Below, in pieces: positions 7,987 to 16,233 of a stretch of DNA of 64,000 bases. Location: the NCBI GenBank assembly GCA_963837425.1, contig CAWINH010000005.1:62001-126000 (forward strand), read 5' to 3'. The notes beneath the pieces were generated by a model that searched no databases, was not told where the DNA came from, and saw only the letters and a program-made list of their open reading frames with translations. How positions within the stretch are numbered: the first letter of the stretch is position 1; the number at the start of each line of letters is the position of its first letter. This DNA is from CAWINH01 sp963837425. Lineage in GTDB: Bacteria > Chloroflexota > Limnocylindria > QHBO01. The position numbers and the translations under genes are program-made.

Positions 7987-8982
7987 GTGACCTCGCTCCG
8001 GTGGGGGATCCTGTCAACCGCGGACATCGCCCGGGGGAAGGTGATCCCAGGCATGCGGCGCGCGGCGCGCACGGAGGTCGCCGCGATCGCCTCCCGCGAC
8101 GGAACGCGCGCCCGGGAGGTCGCCGCCGAGCTGGGGATCCCGACCGCCCACGACTCGTACGAGGCCCTGCTGGCAGATTCGGCAATTGATGCGGTCTACA
8201 TCCCGCTGCCGAACCATCTGCACAAGCGGTGGACCCTCGAGGCGGCGCGCGCCGGCAAGCACGTCCTGTGCGAGAAGCCGCTGGCGATGACGAGCGCCGA
8301 TGCCCGGCAGATGGAAGAGGGATGCCGGGCTGCCGGAGTCCACCTCCAGGAGGCGTTCATGTACCGCCTCCACCCGTCGTGGGTCGCGGTTCGTGAGATG
8401 GTGGCGGCCGGGAGGATCGGACGGCTGACCGCGGTCCAGAGCTGGTACTCGTACTACAACGACGACGCGGCGAACATCCGGAACATCCGCGAGGCCGGGG
8501 GCGGAGCCCTCTATGACATCGGCTGCTACTGCGTGAACCTGTCGCGGATGCTCTTTGCCGCCGAGCCGACCCGGGTGCAGGCCACCCTGGCCCGGGACCC
8601 TGCCGGCGGCACCGACGTGCTGACGAGCGGGCTCCTCGAATTCGGCGGCGGCGGCGTTGCGACCTTCACGTGCTCGACCCGCGCGGAGGATGACCAGCGC
8701 GTCCACATCTACGGGACGCAGGGGCGCATCAGCATCGGGATCCCGTTCAACATCCCCCCCGACCGGCCGGCAGAGGTGTTCGTGACTGCGGGCGGTGACC
8801 CCCCGGTCGCACCGAACACGGAGGTGATGACCTTCCCGATCGCCGACTCGTACGCGGTGGAGGTGGAGCATTTCGCCGCGGTCGTACTCGATGAGACCCC
8901 GCCGCCGGTTCCACCCGGTGACGCAGTCGCGAACCTCGAGGTCATGGAGCGAATCTTCGCGGCCGCCGAGCACGGCGACTGA
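7987..8982 (+). CDS. Gfo/Idh/MocA-family sugar dehydrogenase
   Basis: NAD(P)-dependent dehydrogenase acting on a sugar or cyclitol. It is 331 residues. The N-terminal Rossmann domain begins LRWGILSTADIARGKVIPG. The family motif EKP is at 96-98 (KHVLCEKPLAM), and the C-terminal half has GGGALYDIGCYCVN. These features resemble D-xylose 1-dehydrogenases and dimeric dihydrodiol dehydrogenases of this family. The start is GTG, 7 nt after the SDR stop. Next to xylA/xylB and an aldose epimerase, oxidation of xylose to xylonolactone is a reasonable guess. Confidence 0.87.
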   Translation: MTSLRWGILSTADIARGKVIPGMRRAARTEVAAIASRDGTRAREVAAELGIPTAHDSYEALLADSAIDAVYIPLPNHLHKRWTLEAARAGKHVLCEKPLAMTSADARQMEEGCRAAGVHLQEAFMYRLHPSWVAVREMVAAGRIGRLTAVQSWYSYYNDDAANIRNIREAGGGALYDIGCYCVNLSRMLFAAEPTRVQATLARDPAGGTDVLTSGLLEFGGGGVATFTCSTRAEDDQRVHIYGTQGRISIGIPFNIPPDRPAEVFVTAGGDPPVAPNTEVMTFPIADSYAVEVEHFAAVVLDETPPPVPPGDAVANLEVMERIFAAAEHGD

Positions 8983-8997
8983 CCGGCGGGGTAGCCA

Positions 8998-10650
8998 ATG
9001 CGGCGCTGGATCATCGCCGGGGCCGCGGCGCTGGCGGGCGCCCTCCTCCTCATCTGGCGACCCGGACTGCAGGGCGCAGCGCAGCCAGGCGCAGTGGACC
9101 CTCCGCACTTCGTCGAGGAGGCAGCCGCGGCCGGGATCGATCACGCCTACGCGGGTGGATTCAAGTTCTTCGTCGGTGGCGGCGTGGCCGCCTTCGACTG
9201 CAACGACGACGGCCGCCAGGATCTCTACCTCGCCGGCGGCTCGGATGCGGCGGCCCTCTACCGCAATGACAGCTCGGTTGGGGGCGCACTGCGCTTCACC
9301 CAGCTCCACGATCCGGCTACGGACCTCGTCGACGTCACCGGGGCATATCCACTGGACATCGATGGCGATGGGCGCACGGACCTGGCCGTCATGCGCGTGG
9401 GCGGCAACGTCCTGCTGCGAGGCATCGGGGACTGCCGCTTCGAGCGGGCGAACGAGGCGTGGGGCTTCGACGGCGGCAGCGCCTGGTCCGCCGCCTTCAG
9501 CGCGACCTGGGAGTCGGGGGCGAGCCTCCCGACCCTGGCCGTCGGCAACTACCTGACCCTGAACCCGGACGGCACGACAGCGCTGCCGTGCGCGGGCTCC
9601 GAGCTGTTCCGGCCCGATGCGACCGGCGGGCACTATGCCGCGTCGGTGCCGCTGACTCCGAGCTACTGTCCGCTCTCGATGCTCTTCAGCGACTGGGATC
9701 GCTCCGGGCGCCGCGACCTGCGGGTCTCGAACGACCGGCACTACTACGGCGAGGCGAGCGACGGCGAGGAGCAGCTGTGGCGCATCGCTGCCGGCGAGCC
9801 TCCCCGCCTCTACACGCAGGCCGATGGCTGGCAGACGGTGCGAGTCTGGGGCATGGGGATCGCGAGCTACGACCTGACCGGCGACGGGTATCCGGAGGTC
9901 TACCTCACCAGCCAGGGAGACAACAAGCTCCAGACCCTCGCCGACGGCCCGGCTCAGCCGAACTACACCGACATCGCGCTGGGCCGCGGGGTGACCGCGA
10001 CCCGACCCTACACCGGCGACACCTCCCTGCCCAGCACCGCCTGGCACGACGAGTTCGCCGACGTGAACAACGATGGCCGCGCGGACCTGCTCGTCACGAA
10101 GGGCAACGTCGACGCCATGGCCGATTTCGCCACCCACGACCCGAGCGACCTGCTCATCGGGCAGGCGGACGGCACGTTCAGCGAGGAGGCGGGGGCGGCG
10201 GGGATCGTGAGCTACGCGAGGGCGCGGGGCGCGGCCGTCGCCGATTTCAACCTCGACGGCATGCTCGACCTCGTCGTCGTGAACCGCAACGAGAACGTGA
10301 GCCTGTGGCGGAGCGTCGGCTGGGGAGATGCCACGACGGCCAGGCCGATGGGCAACTGGATCGCGCTCCGGCTCGAGGAGACCGCGCCGAACACGGATGC
10401 CATCGGCGCCTGGGTCGACGTCGCGGCGGGCAGCACGGCCGGCAGTCGCGAGGTGACCGTGGGCGGCGGCCACGTGAGCGGCGAGCTGGGATGGATCCAC
10501 TTCGGGATCGGCTCCGCTGACGAGGCGACCGTGACCGTCACCTGGCCCGATGGCACGCCTGGGCCGCCGCTGACGGTGCCCGCCAACACGTTCGCGACCG
10601 TTGTGCGCGGAGCGAGCGCTGCGCAGCCATGGACGCCTCCGGCACCATGA
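8998..10650 (+). CDS. Secreted/anchored FG-GAP (VCBS) repeat protein with ASPIC/UnbV C-terminus
   Basis: Extracytoplasmic protein of unknown function, 550 residues. The N-terminal RRWIIAGAAALAGALLLIW is a signal peptide or anchor. Calcium-loop FG-GAP repeats follow (FDCNDDGRQDLYLAGG, LDIDGDGRTDLAVM, DVNNDGRADLLVTKG, DFNLDGMLDLVVV), suggesting a beta-propeller. The last ~100 residues fit an ASPIC/UnbV domain, as in CRTAC1-like proteins. The ATG follows the dehydrogenase gene by 15 nt, and its stop overlaps the epimerase start (ATGA). Its place in a sugar operon suggests carbohydrate or surface binding. Confidence 0.85.
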   Translation: MRRWIIAGAAALAGALLLIWRPGLQGAAQPGAVDPPHFVEEAAAAGIDHAYAGGFKFFVGGGVAAFDCNDDGRQDLYLAGGSDAAALYRNDSSVGGALRFTQLHDPATDLVDVTGAYPLDIDGDGRTDLAVMRVGGNVLLRGIGDCRFERANEAWGFDGGSAWSAAFSATWESGASLPTLAVGNYLTLNPDGTTALPCAGSELFRPDATGGHYAASVPLTPSYCPLSMLFSDWDRSGRRDLRVSNDRHYYGEASDGEEQLWRIAAGEPPRLYTQADGWQTVRVWGMGIASYDLTGDGYPEVYLTSQGDNKLQTLADGPAQPNYTDIALGRGVTATRPYTGDTSLPSTAWHDEFADVNNDGRADLLVTKGNVDAMADFATHDPSDLLIGQADGTFSEEAGAAGIVSYARARGAAVADFNLDGMLDLVVVNRNENVSLWRSVGWGDATTARPMGNWIALRLEETAPNTDAIGAWVDVAAGSTAGSREVTVGGGHVSGELGWIHFGIGSADEATVTVTWPDGTPGPPLTVPANTFATVVRGASAAQPWTPPAP

Positions 10651-11588
10651 GCGTTGAGCGCACGATCCGGATCGGTTCCGAGGAGCTCGAGCTCGAGCTC
10701 CTGCCCGAGCTCGGCGGACGCCTGCATCGGCTTCGTGCGTTCGGCGCGGACCTGCTGCGCACGCCGGATGATCCGCGTGCGTACCGTGAGGAGCCGTTCT
10801 TCTGGGGCGGCTTCGTGATGGCCCCCTGGTGCAATCGCATCGATGCCGAGCCCACCCTCATCGACGGTCGGACGGTGGCCCTGGAGCCGAACTTTGCGGA
10901 CGGCAGCGCCATCCACGGCCAGGTCCAGGCGCTGGCCTGGGAGGTCGCCGGCGACGGCGTCCTTCGCGTCGCCGCGGGTGGCGATGGCTGGCCGTGGCGC
11001 TACGTCGTCGAGCAGCGCGTGGCCGTGGGCGGCGCGACCCTGCGGCTGTCGCTGGCGTTGACCAACGCCTCGGATGGCCCGATGCCGGCGGGGATCGGCA
11101 TCCATCCCTGGTTCCTCCGGCCGCTCGAGATCCGCGTGGCCGCGGAGGCAGCCTTTCATACAAATCGTGGAAGCTCGGCTGAGCCCTCGCCGGTCGCCGG
11201 CGAGTACGACCTGCGCAGCCTGCGGCAGGTACCTCCGAACCTGGATGCCACCTGGCGCACCGCGACCGATGAGCCGATCCTCCTTCGCTGGCCAGGGCTC
11301 GGCGTCAGCGCCTCGCTGCGGGCCCGGGCGCCCGGCGACTTCCTCTGTATGGCGAGCCCCACCGGAATCGGGGCGGTTGCGGTGGAGCCCCAGACCCAAG
11401 CGCCGGACGGCCTGCGGCGCCTGCTGCGCGGGGAACCGGGTGGGCTTGCCCGGCTGGCCCCCGGCGACCAGCTCCAGCTCGACCTGCAGCTTGAGCTGGG
11501 GAGGGACGCAAGCGTCCCGGCGACCACCCCGCCGCCTGGCTCAGGCTCCGGGCCGTCCCGGCGCGACGTCTCGAACTCCTCGGGCTGA
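10647..11588 (+). CDS. Aldose 1-epimerase (mutarotase) family protein
   Basis: Likely interconverts the alpha and beta anomers of the sugar before isomerisation or oxidation. It is 313 residues from the ATG at 10647, which forms an ATGA overlap with the upstream stop. An in-frame ATG at 10629 would add six residues. The beta-sandwich pattern of galactose-mutarotase-like proteins is visible: LLPELGGRLHRLRAFGADLL near the start, FFWGGFVMAPWCNRI with the substrate Arg, the active-site His in SAIHGQVQAL, and GIGIHPWFLRP. The gene ends 17 nt before the convergent rpoD. Substrate specificity is inferred from the xylose context. Confidence 0.87.
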   Translation: MSVERTIRIGSEELELELLPELGGRLHRLRAFGADLLRTPDDPRAYREEPFFWGGFVMAPWCNRIDAEPTLIDGRTVALEPNFADGSAIHGQVQALAWEVAGDGVLRVAAGGDGWPWRYVVEQRVAVGGATLRLSLALTNASDGPMPAGIGIHPWFLRPLEIRVAAEAAFHTNRGSSAEPSPVAGEYDLRSLRQVPPNLDATWRTATDEPILLRWPGLGVSASLRARAPGDFLCMASPTGIGAVAVEPQTQAPDGLRRLLRGEPGGLARLAPGDQLQLDLQLELGRDASVPATTPPPGSGSGPSRRDVSNSSG

Positions 11589-11595
11589 GCCCAGG
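11578..11595. terminator. Hairpin at the epimerase/rpoD convergent junction
   Basis: CCT-c-GGGC-TGA-GCCC-AGG forms a 7-bp stem with one bulged base, and the epimerase TGA is the loop. It lies between converging genes only 17 nt apart, so it can serve as a compact terminator for the sugar operon. It is short and has no T-tract. Confidence 0.45.
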
Positions 11596-11605
11596 ACGGA
11601 CCCGC

Positions 11606-13579
11606 CTATTCGAGGTAGTCCTTCAGCTTCCGGCTCCGGCTCGGGTGGCGCAGCTTGCGGAGCGCCTTGGCCTCGATCTGCCGGATCCGTTCCCGGGTCA
11701 CGTTGAAGTCGCGGCCCACCTCCTCGAGGGTGCGTGAGCGTCCGTCCTCGAGGCCAAAGCGAAGCTGGAGCACGCGCCGCTCCCGCGGCGTGAGGCTGTC
11801 GAGCACGCCCTCCACCTGCTCCTTGAGGAGCTGGTGGCTGGCGGCATCGGCGGGAGCCACCGACGCAAGGTCGGGGATGAAGTCTCCGAGGTGCGAGTCC
11901 TCCTCCTCGCCGATCGGCGTCTCGAGGCTGACCGGCTCCTGGCTGACCTTCATGATCTCGCGGACCTTCTCCGGGGAGACGGTCTGCGGACCGATCGCCT
12001 CGCGCTCGTCCACCTCTCCTTCGGTCGGCTCGCGCTGGAGCTTGTCGCGCAGCTCGCGGACGATCTCGTCGCGGCTCATCCGCCGCGCGATCTCCTCTAC
12101 CGTGGGCTCGCGGCCCAGCTCCTGGAGCAGGGTCCGGCTGACCCGGATCAGGCGGTTGATCGTCTCCACCATGTGGACCGGGATGCGGATCGTCCGCGCC
12201 TGGTCCGCGATGGCCCGGGTGATCGCCTGCCGGATCCACCACGTCGCATACGTGCTGAACTTGAAGCCCTTCTCGTAGTCGAACTTCTCGACCGCCCGGA
12301 TGAGCCCGATGTTCCCCTCCTGGATGAGGTCCAGGAAGCTCATCCCGCGTCCGATGTACTTCTTCGCGATGCTCACGACGAGGCGCAGGTTCGCCTCGGT
12401 GAGCCGCTTGCGGGCGTCGACGCTCTGCTCGACGAGGCGGCCCGACCGCCGCTCGAGGGGGACGTCCGGCGGAATGCTCGGGTCGTACCCCAGATCGCGG
12501 AGGTAGGTCGCGTCGTTGCCGTCCTCGATGTAGGCCCGCACGATTTCCTGCGCCGTCTCCCGTGCCCAGCGCTCGATGTCCTGGAGCTCGTTGGCGCCCG
12601 CGTGGTCGAGCTGCCGGAACCGGTACGAGTGCCCGAACAGGATCGCCTGCTTCAGTCCCTCCGCCGGCTCGGTGCCGATGAGCTTGAGGATCGCCTCGGC
12701 GTGCATGATCCGCTCGCGAGCCTCGTCGTTGAGGTCCGGCGACCGACGCGCCTTCGAGAGCTTGATGGGTGGCGCCTCGAGCTTGCGTCGGCGCTTCACC
12801 CACCAGTCGATCGCATCGCGCGTGACCCGTGGCGACTCGGCGGGCAGGTCGAATGCGCGCATGGCGGCCATGCTGCGCGCCTTCGGCTCCGAGTTCGAGG
12901 TGACCCAGGTGTAGAGGCCGACGAGGGCCCGCGCGGGGTCCTCAACGGCCAGCTCGCCGAGCTCGATGGCCTTCGCCAGCACGACCTCTTCCTCGGCGGT
13001 GAGCAGCGCGACCTTGCCGATCTCCTTGAGGTACATGCGAACGGGGTCGTCGATGCCAATGAGGTCGGCGGCAAGCGCCTCCAGGTCCTCCTCGGCCTCG
13101 GCCTTCCCCGTGCCGCGCTCGTCCTTCTCGGCCTCCGGCTCCTCGAGCAGCGTGGGCTGGTTCTCCGCATCCAGCACCTCGACGCCGCTCTCCTGGGCCT
13201 CGGCATACAGGTTCTCGACCGCCTCGAGGTTGCGCTCGGGCTCGGGGATCACCTCGAGGATCTGGTCCTGGGTGATGAACCCTTCCTCGCGCCCCTTCTC
13301 GAGCAGCCCGCCGACAGCCCGCGACTCGACGTCCGGCTGCGTCCCGTTCCCGCCGCGTTGCCGCCGTGTGGTCCGCTTCTTTGCCGCGGTGCTGGGCTGC
13401 TTTGCCGCCGGCTTCGCCGCTGCCTTGGCAGCCTGCTTCGCGGGCGGCCGTGTCGCTGCGGTCCCGGCCTTCGCCGTCATCGGCTTCTTCGCTGCCGCCG
13501 GCTTCTTCGCTGCCGCCGGCTCCTTCGCCGGCGCGTCGCCCACAGCTCCCGCCGGCCGTCGTCGTGTCGTGGTTGCCAC
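11606..13579 (-). CDS. rpoD: Primary sigma factor (RpoD/SigA)
   Basis: Housekeeping sigma-70 that directs RNA polymerase to promoters. It is 657 residues. Residues 1-75 are a Lys/Ala/Pro-rich tail with repeated AAKKP units. Region 1.1 follows, and region 1.2 has DDPVRMYLKEIGK. A non-conserved insert separates 1.2 from region 2, whose NLRLVVSIAKKYIGRGMSFL core starts near 397. Region 3 carries an extra ~30 residues (about 502-533) before SPEKVREIMKVSQEPVSLE. Region 4 has the HTH VGRDFNVTRERIRQIEAKAL near 621-640. The GTG start directly abuts the dnaG stop, with a GAGGAGGAG site inside the dnaG end. Confidence 0.97.
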   Translation of the reverse strand: MATTTRRRPAGAVGDAPAKEPAAAKKPAAAKKPMTAKAGTAATRPPAKQAAKAAAKPAAKQPSTAAKKRTTRRQRGGNGTQPDVESRAVGGLLEKGREEGFITQDQILEVIPEPERNLEAVENLYAEAQESGVEVLDAENQPTLLEEPEAEKDERGTGKAEAEEDLEALAADLIGIDDPVRMYLKEIGKVALLTAEEEVVLAKAIELGELAVEDPARALVGLYTWVTSNSEPKARSMAAMRAFDLPAESPRVTRDAIDWWVKRRRKLEAPPIKLSKARRSPDLNDEARERIMHAEAILKLIGTEPAEGLKQAILFGHSYRFRQLDHAGANELQDIERWARETAQEIVRAYIEDGNDATYLRDLGYDPSIPPDVPLERRSGRLVEQSVDARKRLTEANLRLVVSIAKKYIGRGMSFLDLIQEGNIGLIRAVEKFDYEKGFKFSTYATWWIRQAITRAIADQARTIRIPVHMVETINRLIRVSRTLLQELGREPTVEEIARRMSRDEIVRELRDKLQREPTEGEVDEREAIGPQTVSPEKVREIMKVSQEPVSLETPIGEEEDSHLGDFIPDLASVAPADAASHQLLKEQVEGVLDSLTPRERRVLQLRFGLEDGRSRTLEEVGRDFNVTRERIRQIEAKALRKLRHPSRSRKLKDYLE

Positions 13580-15445
13580 TCAGCTCCTCCTCGTTTCCGC
13601 CGTCAGGGCGAAACCCCGCGCCTCGGCGATCTGCGCCTTCAGCGCCTCTTCGGACTGCCCCAGTTGAGCGATGCGCCGCTCCCATTCGGTGTGACGTACG
13701 CCGGGCTCCTCGCGCTGCGCCGACTCCAGCAGGGTTCGCGCCTCGCGAATCTCCTCCTCGATGCGCTCCACGCGAAGGCGCAGCAGGATGACCTCCAGCT
13801 CGCGACCGGCCACCTCGGGGGAAAGTGCCTCCGTCGATCCATTCGTCGCCTCGCGATGCAGGAGCTCGGCGGCAAGATCCGCGCTTGCCGGGTCGAGTGA
13901 CGCGACAAACGCCTCCAGCTCATGCGCCGTGGCCACGTTCGATTCGCCGGCGGCCCCGACCCGTGTCCGCCAGGCTGCCACCAGCGCGGCGGCCACCGCA
14001 TCGCGGAACGGCATCGGCCCTTCGGCCGGCAGGTCGGCGACGAGGGCGGGGTAGCGAAACAGCAGCGCGAGCGCCTCGGCCTCGAGGGGCCGCAGCGCGG
14101 TCGCCGGCTCGGACCCGGGGCCGGGTCCAGTCGCCACCGCGGCACGAGCGACCGTCCGTCGCACCGGCTGCCGCTGCAGCGCATCGGCCAGGATCCGCTC
14201 CTCGACATTCACCATGCGGGCCAGGCGCTGGAGGTAAAGGGCGCGCTCGATCGGGTCGCCCACCCGCTTGAGCAGCGCCAGCACGCGGCCCGTGAGCTCG
14301 CGCTTGCCGGTCACCGACTCGAGATCGACCTCGGCGCCAATGCGATCCATGAAGTACTCGATCACCGGCTTCGCGTCGACCACGGCCTGGCGCCAGGCCT
14401 CCGGATCGGTTCGGAGCAGCTCATCCGGATCCTTGCCGGCCGGGATCCTCACGACGCGGACCTTCGTCACGCTCTGATCCGGGCCAAGCTCCTCGAGGAG
14501 GCCACGCTGGGTCGCCGCCTCCCCGGCGAGGTCCACGTCATACGCGAGCGCGATCTCGTCCGCGTAGCGCGTGGCGAGCTCGATCTGGCCGTGGGTCAGG
14601 GCCGTCCCCAGGCTGGCGACGACGTTCGCGAAACCGGCCTGGTGGGCTGCCATCACGTCGGTGTAGCCCTCGACGATGACGCATCGCTTCTCGCGCCGGA
14701 TGGCGGCCTTGGCCAGGTCGATGCCGAACAGCGTGCGGCTCTTGTCGAAGAGGGGGCCGGCCGGCGAGTTCAGGTACTTCGGCCCGTCGGAGCCGGGCAG
14801 GATGCGGCCACCGAGGCCGACCGCGCGACCCGACGCGTCCCGGATCGGGATGATCACCCGTCCCCGGAACTTGTCGATCACCCCGCCGCGCTGTGACGGA
14901 GTGCCGAGGCCGGCCTCCGTCAGCTCGCGATTCGTGAACCCCCGCGCGATCAGCCGGCGGCTGAGGGCGTCCCACGTTTTCGGCGCGTATCCGATCGCGA
15001 AGCGTTCGAGCGTCTGGTCCGTCAGGCCGCGCTCGGAGAGATAGTGCCGCGCCGCCTCCGCCTGCCGGGCCTGGAGCAGGACCTCCCGGTACCACGCGAT
15101 CCCGGCCTCAAGCGCCTCGCGCAACCTGCGCCGATGCCGATCCTCTCGCGCAGTCCGCTCCGACAGCTCCACCCCGGCCTTTTCGGCCAGGCGGGTGAGA
15201 GCCTCGCGAAAGTCGAGCCCGTCGCGCCGCATGAGGAAGGTGAAGATGTCCCCGCCCTCGCCGCAGCCGAAGCAATGCCACGTCTCCCTGTCGGGGCTGA
15301 CGATGAACGACGGCGTCTTCTCGGTGTGGAACGGGCAGAGGCCCTTGTAGGACGTCCCGGCGCGCTTGAGGGCGACCGTCTCCCCCACCACGTCAAGCAC
15401 GGACAGTTTGGATTTGATCTCGGCGGCGATCCCCGAGGAAGTCAT
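13580..15445 (-). CDS. dnaG: DNA primase
   Basis: Makes RNA primers for chromosome replication. It is 621 residues. The N-terminal zinc-binding domain has Cys37, His40, Cys58 and Cys61 (LCPFH and CFGCGEGGD). A core domain follows, with a Toprim fold holding IVEGYTD, the metal-binding Glu at 259. The later Toprim acidic motif reads YDVDLAGEAA where many DnaGs have DGDxAG. The C-terminal helicase-interaction region is diverged. The ATG has no clear ribosome-binding site, and three TTGACAA repeats lie upstream. The dnaG-rpoD pair is the classical macromolecular-synthesis arrangement. Confidence 0.96.
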   Translation of the reverse strand: MTSSGIAAEIKSKLSVLDVVGETVALKRAGTSYKGLCPFHTEKTPSFIVSPDRETWHCFGCGEGGDIFTFLMRRDGLDFREALTRLAEKAGVELSERTAREDRHRRRLREALEAGIAWYREVLLQARQAEAARHYLSERGLTDQTLERFAIGYAPKTWDALSRRLIARGFTNRELTEAGLGTPSQRGGVIDKFRGRVIIPIRDASGRAVGLGGRILPGSDGPKYLNSPAGPLFDKSRTLFGIDLAKAAIRREKRCVIVEGYTDVMAAHQAGFANVVASLGTALTHGQIELATRYADEIALAYDVDLAGEAATQRGLLEELGPDQSVTKVRVVRIPAGKDPDELLRTDPEAWRQAVVDAKPVIEYFMDRIGAEVDLESVTGKRELTGRVLALLKRVGDPIERALYLQRLARMVNVEERILADALQRQPVRRTVARAAVATGPGPGSEPATALRPLEAEALALLFRYPALVADLPAEGPMPFRDAVAAALVAAWRTRVGAAGESNVATAHELEAFVASLDPASADLAAELLHREATNGSTEALSPEVAGRELEVILLRLRVERIEEEIREARTLLESAQREEPGVRHTEWERRIAQLGQSEEALKAQIAEARGFALTAETRRS

Positions 15446-15477
15446 ACGCGTTCGTAGTTCCAGCCGGCGGACCGGCT

Positions 15478-15528
15478 TGTCAAGGGGTTTGTCAAGGGGT
15501 GTTGACCAATTCTAGCAGATTGTCAAGG
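15478..15528. repeat. Three TTGTCAAGG repeats in the dnaG / sigma-factor divergent region
   Basis: Identical 9-mers TTGTCAAGG start at 15478, 15490 and 15520; the first two are 12 bp apart and both continue GG. On the minus strand each reads CCTTGACAA, so each contains a perfect -35 hexamer for dnaG, but only the copy nearest dnaG has a remotely possible -10 (GGAACT or GAACTA). A TTGACC at 15502-15507 forms an inverted pair with the third copy. They may be alternative -35 boxes or binding sites for a regulator. Confidence 0.55.
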
Positions 15529-15627
15529 TGCGGGGCTGGGTCGCGCCCGGATCCGCAGCCCGGATGCCGTGCGGGGTACACTCGCCAGCGGTTCTGCAGC
15601 ACCTGAAGCCAGCCGGAGGATCTGAGC

Positions 15628-16233
15628 ACGGCCGTCGCCCCAATCCCGCGCGAGGTTCGGGAGGCCGACCTGTGGCGCGCGGCGTTCCGAGACCTGCATG
15701 CCGCCAGCCTGCACGGCTTCGCCCTGCTCGTCAGCGGCGGCGATCGAGCGCGGGCCGGGCGGGCCGCAACGACCGCCCTCGCCGCCGGGGTCCGGCGCGT
15801 CGACGAGCTCCGGCACCCCGAGCGCGCGGCTGCCTGGCTGCGTGCCGAGGCGCTCCGCGACCTGCGCCGTGGTCACCCGGTGCGCCGCTCCCCCACCGAG
15901 GACCGCGAGTCGGCGCTGGAGAACCTCGGCGCGTCGCCGGAGGTGATCGCCGCCCTCCGTGTTCTACGCGAGCATGAGCGTGCGGCGCTCGTCGCCGCGA
16001 CGATCGAACGCTTCGAGGCGATCGACGTCGAGACGATCCTGGGCCGCTCCCCGTCGGCGGCGCGGCGTGCCGTGTCGGTGGCCCGGGAGCGTTTCCTCGC
16101 AGCAGTGCTGCGGGGGACCCGCTCGCCGCGTGCCTCCGCGCCCGCCACTCCGCCGAATGGCCTCCTGGCGCGCAGGATCCGCGAGACGAGGGTCAGGGCG
16201 CTCGGCTCACGGGCGCCCGAGGTCAACCGATGA
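15628..16233 (+). CDS. ECF-like sigma factor with non-canonical start
   Basis: Small alternative sigma factor of about 201 residues. The C-terminal half is a sigma region 4 helix-turn-helix (IDVETILGRSPSAARRAVSV with upstream AALVAATIERFEA). The N-terminal half, LWRAAFRDLHAASLHGFAL and on, matches a degenerate region 2. The frame is open from the TGA at 15604, but no ATG, GTG or TTG occurs before GTG 15880, which would remove region 2. A good GGAGGA at 15615-15620 lies 7 nt before an ACG codon at 15628, taken here as the start; CTG 15622 is the alternative. A TACACT -10-like box is at 15577-15582. The stop overlaps the anti-sigma gene (ATGA). Confidence 0.65.
   Translation, partial: TAVAPIPREVREADLWRAAFRDLHAASLHGFALLVSGGDRARAGRAATTALAAGVRRVDELRHPERAAAWLRAEALRDLRRGHPVRRSPTEDRESALENLGASPEVIAALRVLREHERAALVAATIERFEAIDVETILGRSPSAARRAVSVARERFLAAVLRGTRSPRASAPATPPNGLLARRIRETRVRALGSRAPEVNR

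Noticed and set aside
8014..10500. An 828-codon open frame on the minus strand opposite the Gfo/Idh and FG-GAP genes
   Set aside because: It is antisense to two well-supported genes, has no recognisable domain, and its His/Arg/Val-rich composition is typical of an antisense frame in high-GC DNA.
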